Shown here piece after piece: positions 31,452-38,003 of a stretch of DNA of 38,003 bases (positions within the stretch are counted from its first letter, which is position 1; the number at the start of each line of letters is the position of its first letter). Below the pieces are notes generated by a model, which did no database searches, was not told the origin of the DNA, and saw nothing but the letters and a program-made list of their open reading frames with translations. This DNA comes from Paradesulfitobacterium ferrireducens (GTDB taxonomy: Bacteria > Bacillota > Desulfitobacteriia > Desulfitobacteriales > Desulfitobacteriaceae): positions 1 to 38,003 of the forward strand of contig NZ_JAFLRH010000035.1 in NCBI RefSeq assembly GCF_017310645.1. Direction: 5' to 3'. The translations under genes and the position numbers were made by a program.

Positions 31452-32468
31452 TTGGATTATTTTGTCAGTGAACATAATATGCTCGCATACAGAGCGGTTG
31501 CAGAATATCACTGGGCATCCGCACCTCAAAGTCTATTGATTTACGGCCATTCCGGGGTAGGCAAAACCAAACTCTTAGCTTTGCTAGCCTCTAAAACGGG
31601 CAAGTCTGGAATCCGGGCTGTTTTTCAAGATGCCTTGGCTTTTTCCCGTCAGTATTCGCTGGCGCTTCAGGAAAATACTTTGGCATCGGTTCGAGCCCGC
31701 TGGCGCAGCAGCCAGCTGCTGGTGCTGGACGGGCTGGAAGGATTAAAGGGGAGACCGGCTAGTATCGAGGAACTCTATCATACCTATGAACACTTAGGCC
31801 AGCAGGGTGGGAAAATGGTATTTTCCCTGAGTGCAGGTTCTCCCAACCTGGTTTTTTTAGGCACTAGGTTTGCGTCAAGAATTATGAGCGGAATGGTTAT
31901 AGGAATTGATTTGCCTGCGAGCTGGGAAATTGAGGACTATCTTGAGTTTCAAGCCCACCGCTTACGTTTGATACTTGAACCGGGAATTATCTCTGATCTG
32001 TCCCGGCGGGTTCAAAGTCCTGCAGAAGCCAGAGAAGCGCTTCATGGTTTTATCCGCTTTGCGTCCCTCAAGCAAGATGCCCTAACTGCTTCTTGTTTTC
32101 ATGAATTTTGGCAGGAACGGTTAATGCTTCAAGAAACCGCGCTCCATCCGGACAATATCATGCGCTTCGTGGCGGAAAAGTTAGAGGTGCCCCTGCAAGA
32201 ACTTAAGGGTGCCAGCCGCAAAACCCACTTCCATGAAGCCCGGCAAATTGCCATGTATCTGATCCGAACTTATACGAACTTGTCCTATTCTCAGATTGGA
32301 GACTATTTTGGCCGTGGGCATACGGCTATCCTGGATGCCTGTCGGAAGCTGGAAGATAAAGCCCGGAAAGACGCTCAGCTTGAACAAAAGATTAGAGAGC
32401 TGTCGCAAGTCCTCGTACGTAGAAGAGATGGACATAGAAGGGATGACCACATTCAGAATGGGGAATAA
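31452..32468 (+). CDS. DnaA-like protein without the N-terminal domains
   Basis: 338 residues: a DnaA AAA+ domain (about 4-215) followed by a DnaA domain IV helix-turn-helix (about 225-320). The N-terminal FVSEHNMLAYRAVAEYH mimics the DnaA entry strand. Walker A is GHSGVGKT (32-39). The Walker-B strand reads LLVLDGLEGL, missing the second Asp of DnaA. RFASRIMSGM keeps the arginine-finger region. FGRGHTAILDACRKLE aligns with the DnaA signature GGRDHTTV...ACRKI, with Asp replaced by Gly. Domains I-II (helicase loading) are absent. The start is TTG with AAGGGG 6 nt upstream. It is probably a regulator or replication modulator rather than the main initiator; pfkA follows 23 nt later. Confidence 0.88.
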   Translation: MDYFVSEHNMLAYRAVAEYHWASAPQSLLIYGHSGVGKTKLLALLASKTGKSGIRAVFQDALAFSRQYSLALQENTLASVRARWRSSQLLVLDGLEGLKGRPASIEELYHTYEHLGQQGGKMVFSLSAGSPNLVFLGTRFASRIMSGMVIGIDLPASWEIEDYLEFQAHRLRLILEPGIISDLSRRVQSPAEAREALHGFIRFASLKQDALTASCFHEFWQERLMLQETALHPDNIMRFVAEKLEVPLQELKGASRKTHFHEARQIAMYLIRTYTNLSYSQIGDYFGRGHTAILDACRKLEDKARKDAQLEQKIRELSQVLVRRRDGHRRDDHIQNGE

Positions 32469-32491
32469 TTTCAGGACGAAGGAGTGATGTT

Positions 32492-33463
32492 ATGCCGGAC
32501 ACTCTAAATAGTATTGCCGTACTCACCAGCGGAGGAGACGCACCCGGGATGAACGCAGCAATCCGAGCGGTCGTACGCAAAGGGATATTCCATAACTTGA
32601 AGGTATATGGAATCAAACGCGGATATGAAGGTTTAATTCACGGAGAATTTCGGGAGATGAGCCTGGGTTCGGTTGCCGATATCGTGCACCGGGGGGGAAC
32701 CGTGCTGATGACGGCCCGGACCGAGGAGATGAAAACTCCGGAAGGGCAGCAAAAAGCACGTGAGCAGTTAAAGATGCGCGGGATCGACGGGCTGATTGTG
32801 ATTGGCGGAGACGGTTCTTTCCGGGGGGCTCTGGCACTCTCCGCTCAGGGAGTAAAAGTGATCGGTATTCCGGGTACAATTGATAATGATATCGCCGGAA
32901 CGGACTTAACCATCGGGTTTGATACTGCGGTAAATACGGTGGTTGACGCCGTGAGCAAGATTCGGGATACGGCAACGTCCCATGAACGTACCTTTATCGT
33001 AGAGGTGATGGGCAGGAACTGCGGCAGTATTGCACTTCAGGCGGGCGTTGCCTGTGGAGCGGAGTCAATCCTTGTACCGGAAATTCCATTTGATTTGGAA
33101 GATATTATTCTCAAGCTGCGCCGGGGACACCGCCGGGGGAAAAACCACAGTATTATTTTAGCGGCCGAAGGAGCTGCCAGTGCCTATAAATTGGCCGAAG
33201 AACTCCATGCGCATTCCGGATTTGATACCCGGGTCACGATTTTGGGCCACTTGCAGCGCGGCGGTAATCCCAGTGCTTTGGATGGAGTCATTGCCTCCGC
33301 CATGGGAGGCAAGGCGGTTGAACTGCTCTTGGCCGGCAAAAGTGAGATGATGACAGCCTATGTTAACCAAGAGGTTACGGAAGTCCCTTTGAACGCCGCT
33401 TTTGCCCCCAAGCGTCCCTTTAACAGGAAGCTTTATGAACTTGCCCAGGAGCTGGCAATCTAA
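32492..33463 (+). CDS. pfkA: 6-phosphofructokinase
   Basis: 323 residues, the usual size of ATP-dependent bacterial PfkA (about 320). Motifs: GGDAPGMNAAIR (14-25), the GGDGSFRGA nucleotide loop (about 106-114), the catalytic GTIDNDIAGTD (about 129-139), the MGRNCG substrate motif and LGHLQRGGNPSALD. It phosphorylates fructose-6-phosphate to fructose-1,6-bisphosphate, the committed step of glycolysis. The Gly-Asp-Gly nucleotide motif favours ATP over pyrophosphate. GAAGGAG precedes the ATG. It is followed without a gap by pgi, which acts one step earlier. Confidence 0.97.
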   Translation: MPDTLNSIAVLTSGGDAPGMNAAIRAVVRKGIFHNLKVYGIKRGYEGLIHGEFREMSLGSVADIVHRGGTVLMTARTEEMKTPEGQQKAREQLKMRGIDGLIVIGGDGSFRGALALSAQGVKVIGIPGTIDNDIAGTDLTIGFDTAVNTVVDAVSKIRDTATSHERTFIVEVMGRNCGSIALQAGVACGAESILVPEIPFDLEDIILKLRRGHRRGKNHSIILAAEGAASAYKLAEELHAHSGFDTRVTILGHLQRGGNPSALDGVIASAMGGKAVELLLAGKSEMMTAYVNQEVTEVPLNAAFAPKRPFNRKLYELAQELAI

Positions 33464-34976
33464 AATAGTATCTGAGAGCTTTCGGGAATATTCGGTAAGA
33501 CTATCTCCGTATAAGATCCGATTCGGGAGGTTGATCGATATTAGTAGCCAACATGAGAGTTACCTGAGCTTAGATTATACCGGCATGATGCAAAGCCCAA
33601 TAAATCCTCAGGGCTTTACCCGAGAAACCCTCATGCAGCTGCAGCCGGAACTGAACCAGGCCCGAGCCGCTTTACTCAGGAAAAGGGATGAAGGAGGGCT
33701 TGATTTTTCCCAGCGCTTGCCCGAGATGGCGTCAGAACTTATTGGGATTACCCAATATGCGGATTGGGTTTCGCACAGGTTTGACAATTTTGTGGTGCTG
33801 GGAATAGGGGGCTCGGCGCTTGGGCCTATGGCGGTTCAGCAAGCCCTGAATCCTTACTATTATAATGAATTGTCTCCATCCGAGCGCAGCAACCGTCCAC
33901 GCCTTTATGTTTTGGATAATGTTGACCCGGTCCGAGTGCTGGATTTATTGGAGACAATTGACCTGAAGCGTACGTTGTTTAATGTCATCTCTAAATCGGG
34001 GAATACTTCGGAAACGATGGCACAGTTTTTGATTATCCGTGAACGCTTGCAGCAGGAATGCGGAGAAAATTACAGAGACCATCTTGTGGTGACCACAGAC
34101 CCAGTGCAAGGGCACCTCCGCCGCCTTGCGCTTGAAGAAGATTACAAAGTCTTTGTCATACCCCCTGGAATCGGCGGACGTTTTTCCGAACTGACGCCGG
34201 TCGGCTTGCTGCCGGCTGCAGTTTGCGGAATCGATGTTGAGAGCTTGATTCAAGGGGCTCTGGATATGGACGCCTGGGTGCGTGAGGAACAAGGGTTAGG
34301 GGAAAATCCGGGGCAGATGCGGGCAGCCTTAAGCTATCTCTCCTGGCAATCCGGAAAGAATATTTCAGTTTTCATGCCGTACTCCGATGCCCTCAAGACG
34401 ATGGCGGACTGGTATGCCCAGCTATGGGCGGAAAGTCTTGGTAAACGTTACAACCGTCAAGGAGCTGAAGTAAGAGTAGGCCAGACCCCAGTCAAAGCCC
34501 TGGGAGTCACGGACCAGCATTCTCAGATTCAGCTCTATGCCGAGGGGCCGGATGATAAAGTCATTACCTTTGTGACCGTGAGAGAATTTGCATCTGATGT
34601 CTCGATTCCGGTCCCTCCTACAGCCCTTGAAGGTTTGGCCTATCTCGGCGGGCATACTTTAGGGGAGTTAATGCAAGCGGAGCAGCAGGCTACGGAATAT
34701 GCCCTTTCTTTAGCCGGGCGCTTGCACCAAAAAATCTTTCTACCCAGACTGGATGCTTATGTCCTAGGACAGCTGCTTTTGCTCCTGGAATGGGAGACTG
34801 CGTATATGGGAGAACTCTTAAATATTAATGCTTTTGATCAACCCGGAGTTGAAGAAGGGAAACAAGGAACGTATGCTTTGCTGGGCAGGAATGGATATGA
34901 ACAAAAGAAAAATGAAATTTTAGCGTACGGAAAGAAACGTTTTTATCTGACACATCAAAGGGAGGATTTTTCTTGA
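33435..34976 (+). CDS. pgi: Glucose-6-phosphate isomerase
   Basis: The enzyme interconverts glucose-6-phosphate and fructose-6-phosphate. Motifs: LGIGGSALGPMAVQQAL near the sugar-phosphate site, SKSGNTSETMAQF, the PGI signature-like GGRFSELTPVGLLPA, and the C-terminal QPGVEEGKQGTYALLG containing the catalytic-lysine region. The N-terminus is uncertain. The ATG at 33435 has AGGAAG 5 nt upstream and gives 513 residues, overlapping pfkA by 29 nt. The family homology appears to begin only around SYLSLDYTGMM (~33560), so a later unusual start (for example ATT after GGGAGG near 33540) is possible. Either way it is translationally close to pfkA. Confidence 0.92.
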   Translation: MNLPRSWQSKIVSESFREYSVRLSPYKIRFGRLIDISSQHESYLSLDYTGMMQSPINPQGFTRETLMQLQPELNQARAALLRKRDEGGLDFSQRLPEMASELIGITQYADWVSHRFDNFVVLGIGGSALGPMAVQQALNPYYYNELSPSERSNRPRLYVLDNVDPVRVLDLLETIDLKRTLFNVISKSGNTSETMAQFLIIRERLQQECGENYRDHLVVTTDPVQGHLRRLALEEDYKVFVIPPGIGGRFSELTPVGLLPAAVCGIDVESLIQGALDMDAWVREEQGLGENPGQMRAALSYLSWQSGKNISVFMPYSDALKTMADWYAQLWAESLGKRYNRQGAEVRVGQTPVKALGVTDQHSQIQLYAEGPDDKVITFVTVREFASDVSIPVPPTALEGLAYLGGHTLGELMQAEQQATEYALSLAGRLHQKIFLPRLDAYVLGQLLLLLEWETAYMGELLNINAFDQPGVEEGKQGTYALLGRNGYEQKKNEILAYGKKRFYLTHQREDFS

Positions 34977-35010
34977 TTTTGGTCGAATTGTACCCTTTGA
35001 GGTGAAAAAG

Positions 35011-37110
35011 GTGGAACCTATCTTTGCTTTAGACATCGGAACGCGGACCGTAGTGGGTCTTCTGATGCAGAAAAACGGGGACGGCTATGAAATAATGGCC
35101 AGTGCCCGTACAGAGCACCGGCAGCGGGCAATGTATGACGGACAGGTCCATGATGTAGAAGAAGGGGCCCAAGCGGTACGCCTCATCAAGACGGAAGTGG
35201 AGCAAAAAATTGGTTATTCTTTGACCCGGGTAGCCGTCGCAGCTGCAGGCCGCGCTTTGAAAACCTTGGTTGCGTCGGCGGCTCGTCAGGAAACCCTGCC
35301 GGTACGTTGGGAGAAAGAAGACGTCCTGGCATTAGAGATGGAAGCGGTTGAACACGCCTTGCGTGAACTGGCAGTCACCGCCGGGGACGCAGCGGTAAGC
35401 TATCATTGTGTTGGCTATAGTGTGATCGACAGCTGGCTGGAAAATCAACAAATTGCCAACCTGATCGGACAACGGGGAAGAGAAGCTAAGGTCACGGTGA
35501 TTGCCACCTTTTTACCGCGCCTGGTCATTGATGGCTTAGTAGCAGTTTTAAACAGGGTAGGCCTGGAAATGGCGAGCCTTACTTTAGAGCCGATTGCTGC
35601 CAGTCATGCAGCCATTCCTGCCAATATGCGCCGTCATAACCTGGCTTTGGTCGATATTGGCGCCGGTACGGCAGATATAGCCCTGACAAAGAACGGTTCC
35701 TTTTTTGCATACGGGATGGTGCCCATGGCGGGGGATGAAGTGACAGAGGGAATATGCGGCCACTACCTACTTGATTTTCAAGTGGGAGAAAAAATCAAAC
35801 GGGAGTTGGCCCATAAATCCCAGGTTACATTTAAAGACTTTTTCGGGACCAAGATTTCCGTGGACCGGGACGAAATTCTTAATATTATCCGACCGGTTGT
35901 GCAAAAATTGGCGGAACAGATTGCAGATTCGATTTTCGACCTAAACCAAGGAGTACCTCAGGCTGTGATCCTGATTGGCGGCGGAAGCTTAACTCCCCTT
36001 CTGCCCCAGCTCTTGGCTGAGCGACTAGGGCTGCCGCCAGGCCGGGTGGGCATCCAAGTGCGCGAACGGATCACAGGGGTTCTGGGAGAAAAGGGCGTAA
36101 AAGGGCCGGAAGGGATCACTCCGATAGGGATTGGAATCTCGGCTCTTGAGGCTCAAGGACTCCACTACTATTCCGTCACTGTCAATCAGGTTCAAGTGCC
36201 GATTTTTGAACTGCAGTTAGCTACGGTTGCCGAGTCTTTGCTGGCGGCAGGCATCCAGCCCCGCTCCTTTATTGGTCGCCCGGGGAGAGCTCTTACCTAT
36301 GAATTTAACGGAGAGATGCGGGTGGTGAAGGGAAGTCTGGGCCAGCCTGCCCAGCTGACAGTAAATGGGAGAAATGCCAGACTGGAAGAAACCATAGAAC
36401 CGGGAGATCAGGTGCAGTTTATTCCTGGAACAGACGGGGAAGATGCCAAAGTCCGAGTAATGGATATCCTGGTTTTACCCGAAGGGAAAAAAATAACCTG
36501 GAATGGCCAGGAAGAAGCGTTTTGTCCCTTATTGACACTTGACGGAAAGGAAAGCCTGGCGACGGATGAAGTCAAAGACGGCAGCAAATTGATCTATATA
36601 GGAAATGAAGATTTGGAAGCGCTTTTCCGTCAAAAAGGATTGCCTTTTAATCTCTTTGCTACGCTTAATCTAAAAATTAACGGGCGGAGTCTGAGTTTAA
36701 CTAAAAAGCGCACTATCAAAGTGAACGGAAAAATTGTCACCGGAAATTGTCCCATAGCAGACGGAGATCAATTGGAAATCGAAGAAACTCCGATCCTGGT
36801 GAAGGAATTAGAACTTGAGGCAGCTCCCCTGATTTTCCATGTGAACGGCCAAGAGCTTAAGTATCCGCCTCAAGGACTATATGTAAGCTGGCGGGGTCGG
36901 GAGGTCGCGCTGGAGGATCCGGTGGTTGACGGCATGGATTTAAGAGTGGAAGGGTTCAAAACGATGCCGATCTTATCCGAACTCTTACCATTAGTTACTC
37001 TTCCGCAGCAGGCGCCGGCGAGCAGGCTAGTGCTCACGGTCAACGGACAGGACGCGGAATTTACCACAAAACTTCATCCAGGTGATAGAATAACTGTAAC
37101 TTGGGGTTAA
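35011..37110 (+). CDS. FtsA-like actin-fold protein with repeated C-terminal NG/GD modules
   Basis: 699 residues from the GTG at 35011 (GAGGTG 6 nt upstream; the GTG at 35002 is the alternative). Residues 1-~390 form an FtsA/PilM/EutJ-type actin-like ATPase: FALDIGTRTVVGLL (phosphate 1), LALVDIGAGTADIAL (phosphate 2) and AVILIGGGSLTPLLPQLLAERLG (adenosine motif). Residues ~440-699 hold several short modules with xVNGxx...xxGDxl pattern (VNG near 450, 570, 609 and 675; GD near 465, 585 and 690), reminiscent of beta-grasp or S4-like folds. No membrane-targeting helix is at the C-terminus. This is longer than true FtsA (~420). It is probably a cytoskeletal or assembly ATPase; the exact role is unknown. 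Confidence 0.82.
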   Translation: MEPIFALDIGTRTVVGLLMQKNGDGYEIMASARTEHRQRAMYDGQVHDVEEGAQAVRLIKTEVEQKIGYSLTRVAVAAAGRALKTLVASAARQETLPVRWEKEDVLALEMEAVEHALRELAVTAGDAAVSYHCVGYSVIDSWLENQQIANLIGQRGREAKVTVIATFLPRLVIDGLVAVLNRVGLEMASLTLEPIAASHAAIPANMRRHNLALVDIGAGTADIALTKNGSFFAYGMVPMAGDEVTEGICGHYLLDFQVGEKIKRELAHKSQVTFKDFFGTKISVDRDEILNIIRPVVQKLAEQIADSIFDLNQGVPQAVILIGGGSLTPLLPQLLAERLGLPPGRVGIQVRERITGVLGEKGVKGPEGITPIGIGISALEAQGLHYYSVTVNQVQVPIFELQLATVAESLLAAGIQPRSFIGRPGRALTYEFNGEMRVVKGSLGQPAQLTVNGRNARLEETIEPGDQVQFIPGTDGEDAKVRVMDILVLPEGKKITWNGQEEAFCPLLTLDGKESLATDEVKDGSKLIYIGNEDLEALFRQKGLPFNLFATLNLKINGRSLSLTKKRTIKVNGKIVTGNCPIADGDQLEIEETPILVKELELEAAPLIFHVNGQELKYPPQGLYVSWRGREVALEDPVVDGMDLRVEGFKTMPILSELLPLVTLPQQAPASRLVLTVNGQDAEFTTKLHPGDRITVTWG

Positions 37111-37463
37111 AGCTCTTTGCCCAGGGCCAGACTCAGGATTAAAATGCAGAAAACAAATAGGGTCAGTAAGGCGTAAAGATAATCTTTTTCTTTAAGGAAA
37201 AGGATCGTTGAAGCACCCACCCGAAAAATGGGAGTTGCAATGAGCAGGAACAGGCCTAAACTAATGATCGCGTCGGGCTTCAGTTCGATTAACCCTTGCC
37301 ATACCGTACTGACCGAGTGGGGAAAGGAACCTGCAGGATAGCCTGACCCGAATAGAATGTATAGAACAAGCCCTAACGCAATGAAGAATCCGGAAAGATA
37401 CACACCAAGGCGGAGGCTGAGGCTGATAAAACGTTCCGTGTCAAAGAGGTCTTTCTCAGACAT
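37107..37463 (-). CDS. DUF1634 membrane protein
   Basis: 118 residues with three hydrophobic segments (about 19-40, 64-82 and 93-114). It matches the DUF1634 family, small membrane proteins found next to TauE/SafE exporters, probably as partner subunits. The ATG directly follows the TauE stop (TAA-ATG), so the two are coupled. Its stop overlaps that of the FtsA-like gene on the other strand: both use the same TTAA. Function unproven. Confidence 0.85.
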   Translation of the reverse strand: MSEKDLFDTERFISLSLRLGVYLSGFFIALGLVLYILFGSGYPAGSFPHSVSTVWQGLIELKPDAIISLGLFLLIATPIFRVGASTILFLKEKDYLYALLTLFVFCILILSLALGKEL

Positions 37464-37898
37464 TTACATCCACCACCCTTTCCAAAGCATTTGCAGGGCG
37501 ACATACAGCAGGACCGGAATGAATAAACGGCGCAAGGTTTGATTGTTTAGGCGTACCATGATTTTAGTTCCGACCAAGGCACCTAAAAGAACTCCTAAAG
37601 CCACCGGTCCTGCAGTTAAAGGGTTAATATCTCCTTTGGAAAAATAAACTCCGGCTGAAGCGGCGGCCGTAACCCCAATCATAAAATTACTGGTTGCGGT
37701 TGATACCTTGATCGGGAGTTTCATGAACATATCCATTCCCAGTACCTTAAATACTCCTCCGCCAATGCCGAGAAGACCGGAGAGAATACCGGCAATGTAC
37801 ATTGTGGCCCAGCCCGGATAAATCCCTGCAACTTTGTACTTAACCATTTCCCCGGTTTTTTGTTCTAGGTAGCTGCTGTTTAACCCCGCATTCCGCAA
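37464..37898 (-). pseudogene. TauE/SafE permease, C-terminal half only
   Basis: 144 residues equal to the second half of a TauE/SafE-family exporter: LNSSYLEQKTGEMVKYKV (the linker normally in mid-protein), AGILSGLLGIGGGVFKVLGM, VSTATSNFMIGVTAAASA and GVLLGALVGTKIM. Full-length relatives are about 250-280 residues, with an equivalent N-terminal repeat that is missing. The frame closes upstream with a TAA three codons before the TTG at 37898, and the next 90 nt do not encode the first half in any minus-strand frame. It is most likely a truncated gene; a half-size subunit working as a dimer with the DUF1634 protein is the alternative. Confidence 0.65.
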
Positions 37899-37957
37899 GT
37901 TAATTTTTTACAAAAGGTATTTTATTCCATTTAAAGGAATTTGCCTATCTCGTGTCG

Positions 37958-37975
37958 AATGTTATCTCTAACATT
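37958..37975. promoter_or_regulatory. Palindrome upstream of the outgoing gene
   Basis: AATGTTA (37958-37964) and TAACATT (37969-37975) around TCTC, 14 nt before the ATG at 37990. It could be an operator or a short hairpin that controls the next gene. It also lies exactly at the truncated end of the TauE gene. Confidence 0.45.
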
Positions 37976-37989
37976 TTTGTGGAGGTAAC

Positions 37990-38003
37990 ATGATGACTAA
38001 TTC
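37990..38003 (+). CDS. Start of a gene continuing beyond the window
   Basis: GTGGAGGTAAC is followed by ATGATGACTAATTC to the end of the sequence. The Shine-Dalgarno GGAGG stands 4 nt before the first ATG and 7 nt before the second (37993), so the second may be the real start. Only four codons are visible, so nothing can be said about the product. Confidence 0.5.

Overview
The window looks like chromosome of a spore-forming, obligately anaerobic Firmicute of the Desulfosporosinus/Desulfitobacterium (Peptococcaceae) type. This is an inference from gene content: sporulation-linked genes (pdaB, prkA-yhbH-spoVR), Gram-positive lipoprotein signals, strong AGGAGG-type ribosome binding sites with frequent TTG and GTG starts, a ferredoxin-dependent 2-oxoacid oxidoreductase and a cobalamin adenosyltransferase. 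No rRNA is present to place it further.

Layout. 1-340: a tRNA-Arg(CCG) on the minus strand with its own promoter and terminator. 391-6960: a YitT-type membrane protein, two TPR proteins, the sporulation deacetylase pdaB and a small membrane protein, separated by GC-rich palindromic intergenic units, then a three-gene run of a winged-helix-like protein, an unknown protein and cobO. 7022-8564: glnA behind a leader that can form a terminator and competing hairpins. 8697-13583: a small SH3-like protein and the conserved prkA-yhbH-spoVR operon. 13633-14963: two DedA proteins. 14986-18007: a minus-strand znuA-znuC-znuB-zur zinc uptake operon with a long perfect palindrome upstream, divergent from a LysR regulator and an amidohydrolase. 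20413-28752: an IclR regulator followed by a TAXI-type TRAP permease and binding protein, glutamate dehydrogenase and korDABC. Read together this looks like a glutamate-to-succinyl-CoA pathway: uptake, oxidative deamination to 2-oxoglutarate, then ferredoxin-linked decarboxylation.

28821-31451 is an AT-rich accessory stretch. It holds a small lipoprotein, a secreted protein with an RlpA/double-psi-barrel-like C-terminus, a decayed piece of an NhaC antiporter gene, and the most unusual feature of the window: two arrays of 22-bp direct repeats (four units left, three right) in inverted, head-out orientation around a long 125-nt multi-tier hairpin. I cannot name a described element that matches it.

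31452-37110 is a plus-strand run of a DnaA-like AAA+ protein lacking the N-terminal domain, pfkA, pgi and a 699-residue FtsA-like protein with a C-terminal set of repeated NG/GD modules. A replication-initiator paralogue and an actin-like protein bracketing two glycolytic genes is notable. The window closes with a DUF1634 protein, a TauE/SafE gene that keeps only its C-terminal half, and the first codons of a plus-strand gene that runs off the edge.

All function calls come from reading the translated sequences; no database search was run.
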